Shown piece after piece: positions 46,413 through 56,971 of a stretch of 64,000 nucleotides of DNA. The notes under the pieces were generated by a model. That model saw only the letters and a list, made by a program, of their open reading frames with translations, ran no database searches and was not told the DNA's origin. Location: assembly GCF_050947875.1 (NCBI RefSeq), contig NC_134570.1, forward strand, positions 228,331,265 through 228,395,264. Reading direction: 5' to 3'. This stretch comes from Dermacentor variabilis (Eukaryota; Arthropoda; Arachnida; Ixodida; Ixodidae). Made by a program: the position numbers and the translations under genes. Numbering within the stretch: the first letter of the stretch is position 1; every line of letters starts with the position of its first letter.

Positions 46413-46612
46413 AATGAAGAAGAAGAGCACAAGAACAAGGCCAGCCAGATCGTCTCTTCCATGCCTGCTGTGCGGCCAGTGGGCCAGCCGGATCACCAGT
46501 GCTTAGCACGAGTGTGAGCCGTTCGGGCAACCAGCTGTTCCTGCTCTGCGTCACCTGCCTTCTCGGTTACGAACAGACGTTACCCTCGGAACTGTTCAGT
46601 ACACTCATTACA
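46410..46612 (+). repeat. 5' LTR of gypsy D
   Basis: 203 bp bounded by TGTAATG and CATTACA, which are inverted copies of each other. Followed by the primer-binding-like attggtggaaggtgcgggg. No partner LTR is present in the window. Confidence 0.85.
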
Positions 46613-46683
46613 ATTGGTGGAAGGTGCGGGGTATTCAAGAACATCTACACCCTGGAACTCCGGTCTCGGACTCTGCCTCCCAT

Positions 46684-47634
46684 CATGCCTGGCTCTGCCC
46701 AGCCGACGTCGCCGCCACCCCCCGTTGCCTGCTCTGGCGCTGTCCCGCAACGCCATCCAGCGATTTTCAGCGGTATGGATGAACAGGACGTCAATGACTG
46801 GTTGTCTACGTACGAACGGGTGAGCTTGCACAATCGATTGGGATGATACCGCCAAGTTAAATGCCGTCATATTCTACCTTGCGGGAGTGGCTCACCTGTG
46901 GTTTAAAAATCACAAAGCCGACTTTCAGTCTTGGTCTGCGTTCAAGACCAGTTTCGCTGCAGTTTTCGGTTGCCCTGCCGTCTACAAGTTGCGCGTCGAG
47001 CAGCGGTTACGAGAGCGAGCGCAACAACCCGGTGAAACATTCACCTGTTATATCGAAGAGGTTCTCTACCTATGCAAACGTGTGGGTGCTTCTATGCCCG
47101 AAAATGACAAATTGAAGCACATTTTGAAGGGCATCGTCGATGACATTTTCCAAATGTTGATCGCCAACAGTCCGCGCACCGTAGCAGAGCTCATAAACTT
47201 GCGGCAAAGCTACCACGAGTTGAGGAGGCAGCGCGAGTTGACCAGGCGCCCCTCAGTGGCTGACGAGGCCCTCTCTTCCATGACAGCCCTTGTCTGATTG
47301 CTCCCCCTTGCTCATACAAATCCAAGCTTTCGTGCGGGAGGAAGTTGCACGTCAGCTTTCTCTGCTACCCTTCGCTGAGCTACCCCAACAGCAGCCGCTG
47401 CCGCAACAGCCTCCTACACAGATCGCTCCTACGCTCCGGCGGGTTATTGAAGACCAAGTTGCCGAGGCTCTACCAATGCAGCATCAGCAGCACCCTGTCG
47501 CCGCGCCACTTACTTACGCATCCGTCGCCGCGCAGCCTCCTCGTCAACCACTCGTTGCGCTACATCCTCGGCCGCTACCACCCGTTCATCATCCCGTTCA
47601 TCGACCTGCTTCTGCCTTTACTAATCCTTGGCGC
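46684..47634 (+). pseudogene. gypsy D gag, truncated
   Basis: Gag of a gypsy family related to element C. The ATG at 46684 gives MPGSAQPTSPPPP and FSGMDEQDVNDWLSTYERVS. A frameshift at about 46845 leads to a second frame (46887-47296) with HLWFKNHKADFQSWSAFKTS, CYIEEVLYLCKRVGAS and ILKGIVDDIFQMLI. A stop near 47296 and a phase change lead to a Pro/Gln-rich tail (LIQIQAFVREEVARQLSLL). The sequence stops at the LTR of element E. No zinc knuckle, protease, RT or 3' LTR of D is found on the other side of E. Confidence 0.85.
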
Positions 47635-48239
47635 TGTTGCAAATGGGTCGCAAGCCCCAAGGGTAGCCCAAGGGTAGCGTTGGCCTGGCGGCCTGGGGCA
47701 CAGCTGGAAGCATCCGAAGGTCCTGGCAAAGGATGAATCGACTGCTAACAGAACTTGTTTATTCTAGCATCGCAAAAGAGCGGCCGGTCAGGTCGACCGA
47801 AGTGGAGAAACGGGAGCCCACGTTACTCGACGGAAGAAATCGAAGCCTCTCCCTTGGCGTCCGGGGCCAGCTGCTTTTATACTCTCGGAGTCGAGGGCAA
47901 GAAGGAACGCCTCGATAGAGGCGCACGTGACGGCGGCGCACGGACACGTTGTGACAAGAAGTGACGTATCCGCCGGGCCGGCGCCGTCCAGACCTCCTCG
48001 TTTCACAGCTGGGGAGCTCCTCTCCCCGGCTGCCGCGCTTTGACAAGCGTGTGCACCAACATGCACACACACACACTCACACACACGAAGACACGTGGCA
48101 TTGAAACATCCCTGGACGCGCTTGGTAGGAGGCGTTGGGGCAGCGCTGAACTGGCCAAAATGTCCGCCGCTGTAAACAAAGCCCCGGCGTCCGTTGCATC
48201 CGCGCCGGCTATACCGCACGTCGGAGGTGAAACGTAACA
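47635..48239 (-). repeat. 3' LTR of element E
   Basis: 605 bp bounded by TGTTACG and GCAACA on the minus strand, with a TATA box (tataaaagcagctggcc, near 47872-47884) and aataaacaagttctg as polyadenylation region near 47755. Just inside the LTR the minus strand has the purine-rich ggcggggaggtc. The last ~38 bp match the truncated 5' LTR at 53551-53588. Confidence 0.88.
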
Positions 48240-48720
48240 GACCTCCCCGCCGGGAGAAGGAGATCCCGATGGTCAGGGGACTGCATCCGCTGTCCGGAGG
48301 GATGTCGCTCGATGATGCTCATTACCGAAGTCGGTCGTCCCTCGGCATTTCTTGAGCGCAACGCACCGAGAAGGCCTCGTTCTCACGTTCAGGTTCACAC
48401 AGGACACTGCAAAGTGACTTTGGGAGAGCTGCCTTTTTTTTTCTCGCTCCCAGCAAGCGTTAGAACTACGCCGAAACTCAACCGCTCAGTCAGCAAGCAC
48501 GACACAACCCTCACTAAGCCATGCCAGGCTCTTTCCCCTTTTATACTACTGCCTAGTTCCTTACAGTATTCTAGCAGCACTCAGAACGCGTCCACAAACT
48601 GGAAAATTGCACTAGAAAACACGTCATGACTTTGAAACACTAAACAAAAGCAATATGTTAAAAATACTGCCTCAGGAAGAAAAACATCAGTAACAAACAA
48701 CTTTGAGGCTGATTCCTACG

Positions 48721-49640
48721 TTAGGGGCCTCGAATTAAGCCATCGGCATTACCGTTGAGACTCCCCTTTTTGTAACGCACCTCAAAGGAATATTGTTGCA
48801 AAGCGAGGCTCCAGCGCAGGAGGCGGCCATTTTTGGAAGAGATGGTCTGCAGCCATTGGAGAGGGCAGTGATCCGTCTCAATGATAAACCTCGAGCCAGC
48901 TAGGTAGCATGACAATTTCTGAACGGCCCACACGAGACACGCACACTCTTTCTCGGTGGTGCTGTACGCCTGCTCACGACTGGTCAGCTTACGACTAGCA
49001 TACAGGGCGGGGTGCTCCACTTCTCCATTTTCCCATTGGCAGAGTACAACGCCCATGCCTCGCTCACTAGCATCGCACTGAACAACGAACCCTTTTGTGT
49101 GGTCTGGCGATCGTAGCACAGGCTGGCTTGTTAGGGCGCTCTTTAGGGCGCTAAAAGCTCTTTCCCTTGTCTTTTCCCAGACGATTGTTTGGGGCTCTGT
49201 TTTTCTTAGAGCATCCGTCAGGGGAGCCGCGATATCAGAGTACCTGGGGATGTACCTTTGATAGTAGCCGGCGACACCTAAAAACGACCGAATATCGGTC
49301 TTTGTGCGCGGTTGCGGGAAGTCTCGCACAGCGGCCACCTTTATTTCAGAGGGGCGGCGACGACCCCGTCCAATCACGTGACCGAGGTAGACAACATCGC
49401 CCTGTGCTAACTGGCACTTGGGAGCCTGACTGTCAAGCCCGCTTCGCGCAGGCGGGTTAGCACTGCCCGCAAGTGTGCCATATGCTCAGACCAGGATGCG
49501 GAGAATATCGCTACGTCGTCTAAATACGGTAAAGCGAATTCTTCCTGTCCCCGCAACACTTTGTCCATGAGGCTTGAAAAGCAGTGTGGCGCGTTCTTCA
49601 AACCAAAACTCAAAACTTTAGGACGGAATGTTCCCATTGG
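48721..49640 (-). pseudogene. element E RT second half and RNase H
   Basis: Frame 49407-49637 carries the second half of RT: MGTFRPKVLSFGLKNAPHCF and LPYLDDVAIFSASW with the YLDD catalytic pair. A one-base shift near 49400 leads to frame 48721-49377, with DFPQPRTKTDIRSFLGVAGY (RT connection) and RNase H residues in VVQCDASERGMG (Asp), STTEKECACL (Glu) and FIIETDHCPLQWL (Asp). The domain ends with GNADGLIRG, where NADGLSR is usual. After 48721 comes non-coding sequence and the polypurine tract, so RNase H is the last pol domain. No integrase follows it. Confidence 0.92.
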
Positions 49641-51496
49641 TGAAATGAACGCCGCATACCTACTAGCCTCTTCTGTAAGTGGAACCTGCCAATAACCCCT
49701 GACAGGGTGGAAATAAACTGAGCGCTACTAACTTTCTCAAGGCGCTCCTCGATGTTAGGGATCGGATAAATTTGATCCTTAGTGATGGAATTAAGCCCGC
49801 AGTAGTCGACGCAAAGACGAGGTTCTTTGCCCGGTACCTCAACTAAAATCAAAGGGGAGGTATAATCACTCTCACCCGCCTCAATAACACCGAGCTGTAG
49901 CATTTTCTTTACCTCAGCCTCCATAACATCGCGCTGGCGGGGTGACACCCGGTACGCCTTGGATCGTACTGGCTCTGGGGAGGTAAGTTTTATTTCATGA
50001 GTAAGGACAGAAGTCCTACCAGGCCTCTCAGAGAACTGACCTTGAAACTCTTGTAAGAGCTGGTGTAGTTCGGTTTTCTGCTCAGGCGACAGCGGTGCTT
50101 TACTGATTAAGTCACTAATGACTTGATCGGTGTCTTCCCCGTTCGTCACTGAGCCTAGTCCCGGAAGCTCGACCGGAAGCTCTTCGGGAACGTTTACCAT
50201 CATACACACCACTGCTTTCCGTTGTCTATAGGGTTTGAGCAGATTACAGTGGTAAACTTGCTGTGCTTTCCGTTTTCCTGGCAGACTCAACCCGTAGTTA
50301 ACGTCCGACAGTTTTTGAACAACCCGTGCTGGGCCCTCCCACTGCACGTCAAGTTTGTTTTTTAGCGATGTGCGCAATATCATGACCTCATCGCCCACCT
50401 CAAAACGACGGGCCCTGGCTGTCCGATCATAATAAACCTTGGCCCTCTGCTGGGCCTTTGCCATTGCTTCACCTGACAACTCCTGTGCCCTTTTTAAGCG
50501 TTCGAGGAGCCTAAGCACGTACTCCACCGCGACTGGGTCGTCGCCCCTGCCTTCCCACGAGTCTCGAAGCATGCGAAGCGGAGACCGCAGCGAGCGACCG
50601 TACACCAGCTCAGCTGGCGAAAACCCCGTAGCCGCATGCGGCACGGTCCTTAATGCAAACATCACCCCAGGCAGACACAGCTCCCAGTCAGTTTGTTGTT
50701 CAAAACACAATGCTCTCAACACGCGCTTCACGACGGAGTGGAGCTTCTCAACGGAATTCGATTGTGGGTGGTACACTGAGCTGTGTAACAGCTTTACCCC
50801 ACACCTTTCGAGAAAGGCTGTCGTCGAAGCGCTAGTAAACACTGTGCCCTGATCTGACTGGATTTCCGTAGGAAAACCAACTCGCGCAAATATGGACAGT
50901 AGTGCATTGACTATCTCAACTGAGCTGAGTTCTTTAAGCGGCACTGTTTCTGGGAACTTTGTAGCTGGGCAGATCACAGTCAAAATGTGCCTGTACCCCG
51001 TGGTTGTTACCGGCAGAGGTCCCACTGTATCAATAACGAGCCGTCTAAAAGGCTCCGTAATGAAAGGTACCAACTTCAACGGCGCCCTCGATTTGTCCCC
51101 TGGTTTGCCCACCTGCTGACAGGTGTCACATGTCCTCACAAAGTGTTCTGCGTCACGAAAACACCCTGGCCAATAGTACTCTTGCAAGGGACGGTCCTTA
51201 GTCTTCTTAATTCCTAGGTGTCCGGACCACGAACCCCCATGCGACACGCGCAACAGATCCTGACTGTAGCACTGAGGCACGATCAGCTGATCGAAGTCCA
51301 CTCCCCTGTGGTCTAGATACTTCCGGTACAGGACCCCACTTGTTTCCACAAAACGAGCATTTTTCTTGGCTATACCTTCCTTAACATTGCAGCGCCTGTT
51401 TTCTAGGCTGCCATCCTTTTTTTGCTCGGCTATCAAAGCCGACCGGCTGACTTTTAGCAACCTATTAAGTCCGTCTGACGTAGCCGCGATGAGCAA
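49610..51496 (-). pseudogene. element E integrase and RT first half
   Basis: A 628-codon frame. Integrase comes first: zinc finger H86, H93, C123, C126 (SHGGSWSGHLG, RTCDTC), catalytic D156 (VIDTVGPLP), D215 (SDQGTVF) and E250 (SVEKLH), giving the D,D(34)E spacing, then a GPY-type module near 385-405 (VQWEGPARVVQKL). RT then begins at about residue 500: EPVRSKAYRVSP, LGVIEAGESDYTSPLI, CVDYCGLNSITKD (Arg to Cys in the usual DYRRLN) and SSAQFISTL at 590-598. There a small deletion removes the DL of the first catalytic Asp and shifts the frame, so residues after 598 are nonsense. RT resumes in the next frame at 49640. Confidence 0.93.
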
Positions 51497-51514
51497 ATCT
51501 GCAGATAGCTCTTC

Positions 51515-53230
51515 TCACTTTCCCGTGCCGGGCATTTCCTCTCCAGTATCTGGTGCCCTCAACGCTGCAGGCTCAATTTTATTCAGTTCGGACGTGCTCT
51601 GAATATCAGCTTGCTGCGCCTCCGACCCTTTCTTGTTGTTCGACAACGTCGGCCCCGCAACTACCGCCTTTGCAGCGAGCTCCCGAACTCTCGATCTGGT
51701 CAAGGCCTGAACGCTAGCCTCACCAAACAAAAGCCCCTTCTCGCGCAGGAGGTGATCGGACCTGTTCGAAAATAGGTGCGGGTACTGGGGGGGGGGCAGC
51801 ATAGATGACACTGCGGCCTCCCTCTCAAGTGCTCCGAAACGTCCTTCAATAAGCACTTTTGCTACGGGCAGACACACGCTATGAGCTTCCACGGCTTGCT
51901 TGGTCCATGCGCACTCGCCCGTGAACATATCGGGTTCTACGTAAGAGGGGTGAACTACATCCATTGTAGCTGCGGAATCACGAAGCACTCGGCACTCTTT
52001 CCCGTTCACGAGGAGGTCTCGCATGTAAGGCTCGAGAAGCTTCATGTTCTCGTCAGTGCCGCATAATGACAAAAACACGACTTTTGTTTTTGTTTCTGGA
52101 CTCTGCGCCGCAAAGTGACCCGGCTTCTGGCACGTATAACACACGCGCGCTTGCCTCGTCTCGAACCGCTTTCTGCGTTCGGCTTCGGCTGCCGCCGTCT
52201 CCTTACGTTCGGTCGGACTGCTTTCACGCGCATCCGCACTACGTGTGTCACCCCTTGCTCTCATGGGCGTGAACTTCGGCCTCTCAAACTTGGAGCCAAA
52301 TTCACCCTTTTGACCGTCCTTCGCTCCGCGAGCCCGACGCGTCACAAACTCCTCGGCTAGCTCGGCGGCTTTAGCCACCGTACTAACGTCTGGTCTATCC
52401 AAGAGCCAGTACCGCACGTTCTCAGGTAACCGACTATAAAACTGTTCCAGTCCGAAACACTGCAGAACTTTCTCGTGGTCACCAAACGCTTTCTCTTCTT
52501 TGAGCCACTCCTGCATGTTTAACATAAGCCTGTAGGCAAACTCTGTATATGACTCACTTCTGCCTTTCTCATTTTCCCGAAACTTCCGACGGAACGCCTC
52601 CGCTGACAGGCTGTACTTTTTTAGCAGACTCGATTTCACTTGGTCGAAATCCTCTGCCTCCTCTCTCTTCAAGCGAGCGACTACATCGGCCGCCTCGCCG
52701 GGTAACAAAGTGAGCAAGCGCTGTGGCCACGTTTCCCGAGAGAACCCCTGCTTCTCGCACGTTCGCTCAAAGTTAACCAGGAACAAACCAATGTCCTCTC
52801 CAAGCTTAAACGACCGCATCAGGTCAGTCATTTTGAACGATACTCGTTCTCCTGCACCGTGTGCCTGACTTCCATTAGGAGCGCGTTCCATCTCTACCTC
52901 GAGACGCTTCATTTCCAAAGCATGTTGGCGGTCGCGCTCCTCTTTCTCTTGTTGCTCTCTCTCTTTCTCTTTCTGCTCTGTACGCTCGCCGTCCTCTTTC
53001 TCTTTTTGCTCTTTACGTTCGCGCTCCTCTTTTTCTTTTGGCTCTTTACGATCGCGCTCCTGTCTTTTTGCCGTCTCCCTCTGGTCTCAAGGCATTCCTA
53101 CAGCTCGTCATCCTCAGCTTCTAACTCAAGAATAGCCCTTAGCAGTTCTGGTTTTCTGAGTTTGTCTGAGACATCCAGACCCAACTTTCTTGCAAGCTCC
53201 AGCAATTTCCGTTTGCGCAACTACTTCCAA
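51515..53230 (-). pseudogene. element E gag with SCAN-like capsid, and protease
   Basis: The open frame from Met at 52918 has 467 codons. Residues 44-196 form a SCAN-like capsid domain (FLVNFERTCEKQGFSRETW, CFGLEQFYSRLPENVRYWL, AAELAEEF). A knuckle at 260-273 has C260, C263 and H268, but Ser at 273 replaces the last Cys. The protease motif is RDSAAT (D314), with Ala where Gly is normal. Upstream, the frame continues without ATG through a Glu/Lys-rich repeat (KEQKEKE) and, after a shift and a stop, reaches LGLDVSDKLRKPELLRAILE near 53200, so the true start lies further up. A TGA at 51515-51517 ends the frame, but the phase continues directly into integrase. Confidence 0.88.
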
Positions 53231-53550
53231 TCCATGACTGCTCTGAATGCTGCTTTCTCTACTGCCTACTATTGTCTTGCCGCAAACTAACCCGGCAGCA
53301 ACGACAACCGCAATTACCAGCTCTGTTTCTGACACTAAAAAAAGCCTGGCAAAACTCAGAAGAAGAAAGTCCCGCACTCACCAAACCTCGCAGCCAAGAA
53401 TTCAGCGCAGTCGTTCCGCTGCAGGCAACCAGTCATCACACAGGGCTCGTTGCACTGCTCCCGGATGGTCGTTGTGCTGCTCAGCATACAGTCGACGGCA
53501 TATCTTCGCTGCTGGCCTCCGTTGTCGCGATCTCACCGCTGGCAAACAGT

Positions 53551-53588
53551 TGTTGCAAATGGGTCGCAAGCCCCAAGGGTAGCGTTGA
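53551..53588 (-). repeat. residual 5' LTR of element E
   Basis: Thirty-eight bases (tgttgcaaatgggtcgcaag then ccccaagggtagcgttg on the plus strand) match the U5 end of the 3' LTR. The rest is gone and SINE sequence begins. Downstream on the minus strand the leader reads actgtttgccagcggtgag. Confidence 0.88.
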
Positions 53589-53731
53589 GCTACCAATTGA
53601 GCTACCGCGGCGCCGTTCTCCCATCCACTTTCCTCGGTATTTATGTGTACTCCCAGGGTTCTACTAGGACACATAAATACCCAGGAAAGTGGATGGGGAA
53701 ACGGCGCCGCGGTAGCTCAATTGGTAGAGCA
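53587..53731. repeat. inverted SINE 5' ends (palindrome)
   Basis: Arms 53587-53648 and 53669-53731 are reverse complements with about four mismatches, separated by a 20-bp loop. Each holds the start of the tRNA-like head (ggtagctcaattgg) and its upstream tail (ggaaagtggatggg). The left arm is a truncated, reversed copy. Confidence 0.92.
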
Positions 53732-53905
53732 TCGCAGGCGAAATGCGAAGGTTGTGGGTTCGGTACCCACCTGCGGCAAGTTGTTCTTTCATCCACTTTA
53801 TTTTCCATTAATTTATCGTTTCTTTATTTCATTTATAAAGCACAAGTAATTTCCCCTATGTTGTCCTTGGTGTCAATGTTTGTTGGCTTCTTATGATATG
53901 ACTAT
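53669..53905 (+). mobile_element. tRNA-headed SINE (Ruka-like)
   Basis: The body contains a complete tRNA-like cloverleaf (53706-53777) with box A tagctcaattgg and box B ggttcggtacc, followed by a non-tRNA tail (ttgttctttcatccacttta, cacaagtaatttcccctatg, tgttggcttcttatgatat). This agrees with my recollection of the Ruka/Ruka-like SINEs of ixodid ticks. It would be transcribed by RNA polymerase III and mobilised by a LINE in trans. It ends where the mariner-type element begins. Confidence 0.75.
53706..53777 (+). ncRNA. tRNA-like cloverleaf within the SINE
   Basis: All four stems pair: acceptor gccgcgg with ctgcggc (one G-T pair), D stem gctc/gagc, anticodon stem tcgca/tgcga, T stem gtggg/cccac. 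Loop ggcgaaa would give anticodon CGA but has G instead of U at the position before it, and there is no long variable arm as expected for a serine tRNA. It is a SINE head, not a working tRNA gene. Confidence 0.8.
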
Positions 53906-53908
53906 ATA

Positions 53909-56900
53909 TTCCGTTCGAAGTTAATTTCCGGTTATGTTTTTTAATGCAAACAGGAATACGCAGAAGTCATTTGTATATGTAGGTTATGCGGCCAGGCGGT
54001 CGCGATTTGTGACGATAATTGCCGTCGTAATGTCAGTACTTATTTAAGTTCGATAAATAACTTTATTTACTGCAGTTAGCATGTATGCTTATATTGAAAA
54101 CTCAGAGGTGGTGCCAGTTGGCGACTACTCCATTTTGCACAATTTTAGTAATATGCACGTCTGAAATTTCGGCCCATAAGCCGCCTGATTACGCACGCGA
54201 GGTGGCGGCGCCCGCTACGAAGCCCCTCCCTAGCGTGACGCAGCTGTTGCATATGACGCTCCGTTTGAGGAGTATGCGGGGTGAAAGGCGAAGGTGATTA
54301 CTTTTCGTTCTTGGCCACCGTTTTCGTTCGTGTCCAGCAAAACAGAATGATGAGTTTGCGTGGCGGCTTCGCTGAGCTCTTTTTTGAAGCAATGACTTGC
54401 AGAGTTGGTGAGAAAGCGCCACTGTACACATACTGTCGAAGCAATAAAGTGCAGGATTACGATACTGGCTTTGGTTTTATTTATTATTATTTTATTTCTT
54501 TTTTTGCATTTCGGAGGCTCAAAGTCATGCAAGCGCTAAGTATGAAACAAAGGTGACAGCTGCCGGGCAGCACCTTAGTTGCCAGTGGTGTTCCAGGGTC
54601 GCTGTACCTGTCCGAACTGCGATTTAAGGACCCTGCATTGCCTATGACTGAAAAATTGCTGTGAAATAGAAGGACGGCTGTGAACTGGAGCAAGTAGTGC
54701 ACTTCATTGGTGTATGCCTGGCGACTCTTTTCAATTCTTCGTGATTTTACGAAAGTGCCGTACAGATCAGGCAACGTCTTGCAAGCGCGTCGAGTGAACC
54801 CCCGAGCTTCCATTATGTGCCTTCGCCACTGATTGCCTCTACTAAGTTGGGCCGTTGGAAGAAGCAAGCCCTGCGTTGGGGCCTTCTGCGTTGATGCTTC
54901 GTCTGGGCCGAGGTACGGCAGAAAAAAATTGACGTACTGCTATCGTTAATGGCGGAGACAAGAGGCAATGCCTCGTCAACAATGAGTTTGTACGCGTCTC
55001 ACTATCCGCATCGGCGAGTTCCAACCAGAGCAACATTTGTCAGCATTTTCACACGTTTTCGCACAAGAGGCTCAGTTCACCAACGAAGACAGCCCACGAA
55101 GAAAATCATCGATGAAGACTTTGAAATTGACGTCCTTGCCTGCGTGAATTGAACGCCACATGCTAGCATCTGAGAGATTTCTAAACAATGCGGGAAAAGC
55201 GTGGGAACAGTGCACAATGTTCTAAAAAAGCACGAATTTCATCCATAGCATGTGAGTCATCATCAGGACCTAAGTGAGGCAGACTTTAAAAAATGGGCAG
55301 GCTTTTGTAATTGGGCCCTAATAAAAATTGACCAAGATAAGCATTTCGTACAAAGAGTGATTGGGACTGATGAGGCTCGATTTTGCAGGAACGGCAGAGT
55401 GAACATTCGCAATGCTCACTACTGGTCGCAAGGAAACGCTCACTGGCTGCGGCAACACAACCACTAAATTCGCTGTGGTCTAAATGTATGGTGTGGCATA
55501 CTTGGGGACATAATCATTGGCCCTCACTTCCTCGAAGGGAACATCGATGGAAAGAATCATGCGCACGAAATTCTTGCTGGTGTCGTCGATAACTTTGCGT
55601 CGAGTCTCCCGCTCAACGAACTGCGGCAAGTTTGGTTCCATCATGACGGGGCCCCACTACATGTCTCCTCCACTGCAAAGAATTGGTCAAACTGTAACTT
55701 TCCACGGCAGTGGATTCGACGCGAAGGAGATATGCTTTGGCCGCCGAGATTCCCTGATCTCTCTCCACTGGACTTCTTTTTGTATGGCTAAGTGAAAGAT
55801 TGCGTTTGCGCAGTTGAGCCCACCGATGTCAACGACATAAAATGAAAATAGTTACCGCCTGTAGAAGCATCGACCCGGAAATGCTGCGCAGTGTTGTCGA
55901 CTCGACGCGAGAGCGGTTCATGTGGTGTGTTGCGGCGGAAGGCAAGCATCTCGAACATTTTTAAACCGTTACTTTTTTGGCGATTGTCATAATTAATTCT
56001 TAGTGGAGAGGTTTCATATCACTCGAAACTAATATTGTGTAAGCAATGGTATACTTGAAGCGAATTTCTAAAATGTTTGTATGTTTTGTTTGTATGTAGG
56101 CCATGGATTTACACTGTACTTGTTTATTGTTTTGTTCTTTTATTCCCACTTCTACCGAAATAATACCAGATTCTGGGCTGCGTGTAACTAAATAAATATG
56201 AATTTGACAACGTTGACACAATTTCATGCTCTGTCATGAGGACTGGTAGATGCGTTCTATTAAAAAATGTGACACAGAGAATACGGGCCATTAACCCGCG
56301 TTTCCTAAGCGCTGACAATGCAGGGTCGTAAATTCTCTTTACGCATGTGCAAAGTGCCCTGGATACTTCAGTGGTCAATAATGTGCTGTGTGGCAGCTGA
56401 CGCTGTTGCTTTATGCTGTGAGATGGCATTAATTTCAATGATTCTGCAAATAGAGCTTCCGTTGCTATTAAAAAAATCAGAGCAGCATCGCTGCACTTGA
56501 GTGCATCAGAAGTCTTAAGCGGCATGACTTCTTGTCACCCACTCTACTGGCAATTGCTCAATGAAACAGGGCTCGTCGAACATCGTCCGTATCGCGCTGG
56601 CCAAGAACGGAAGGCAATCACCGTCGCTCTTGTCAGACGGAGCGCCACACGCAACAGCGGCGTCACACTCGCATGCGTAATTAGGCGGCTTGGGCTGAAA
56701 TTTCAGATGTGCGTCTCACACAGGCGCGTTACTAAAATTGTACAAAATGGAATAATCCAAATCGCACCGCGTGAGTTTTCAATATAAACATACATGCTAG
56801 CTGCAGTAAATAAAAAGTTAATTATCAAATTAATAGAAATACTGACATTGCGACGACAATTATGCTCACAGTTTACGACCGCCTGGCCGCATAACCTAGA

Positions 56901-56971
56901 TAGACAAATAACTTCTGTGTACTCCTCGCATATTTTTTTTAACCTGGAAAGTCTAACTTTGCACACCCTGT
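53909..56971 (+). mobile_element. mariner/Tc1-type transposon with long inverted repeats
   Basis: The outer ~350-400 bp on each side are inverted copies: the right end, read in reverse, starts acagggtgtgcaaagttag and goes on through ggttatgcggccaggcggtc, tttactgcag and tatattgaaaactca; the left end has the same order with substitutions and indels and a worn terminus. The flanking TA-rich sequence is consistent with TA target use. It contains one decayed transposase gene on the plus strand. Total length is about 3.06 kb, large for the superfamily. Confidence 0.85.
54949..55965 (+). pseudogene. mariner-type DDE transposase
   Basis: Transposase cutting and joining the element ends, in pieces. 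The N-terminal helix-turn-helix part (54949-55152) reads YASHYPHRRVPTRATFVSIF. The catalytic core follows in changing frames: FVQRVIGTDEARFCRNGRVN (first Asp), GLNVWCGILGDIIIGPHF, VWFHHDGAPLH (second Asp) and FPDLSPLDFFLYG (third acidic position, Asp), with 36 residues between the second Asp and the Asp of FPD. At least three frameshifts and two stops inactivate it. The motifs place it in the IS630-Tc1-mariner superfamily. I do not assign a subfamily. Confidence 0.82.

Larger units (their letters stand above)
47635..53588 (-). mobile_element. Gmr1-like Ty3/gypsy retrotransposon E
   Basis: Minus-strand element inserted in gag of D. The order on the minus strand is 5' LTR (only its last ~38 bp remain), leader, gag with SCAN-like capsid, protease, integrase, RT, RNase H, polypurine tract, 3' LTR (47635-48239). 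Integrase upstream of RT is the Ty1/copia-like order, known within Ty3/gypsy for the Gmr1-like clade. Gag-protease and integrase-RT share one phase, separated by a single TGA. Two frameshifts lie in RT. The 5' LTR is cut off at 53588 by an inverted SINE pair, so the promoter is lost. Inactive copy. Confidence 0.88.

Noticed and set aside
52859..53290. Leucine/phenylalanine-rich plus-strand open frame suggesting a membrane protein
   Set aside because: It is the antisense of the Glu/Lys-rich repeat (KEQKEKE) at the N-terminal side of element E gag. CTCTTTCTC on one strand is the complement of GAGAAAGAG on the other.
53706..53777. Functional tRNA gene with anticodon CGA
   Set aside because: The stems are perfect, but the base before the anticodon is G not U, a serine tRNA should have a long variable arm, and a SINE body follows directly with an inverted partner.
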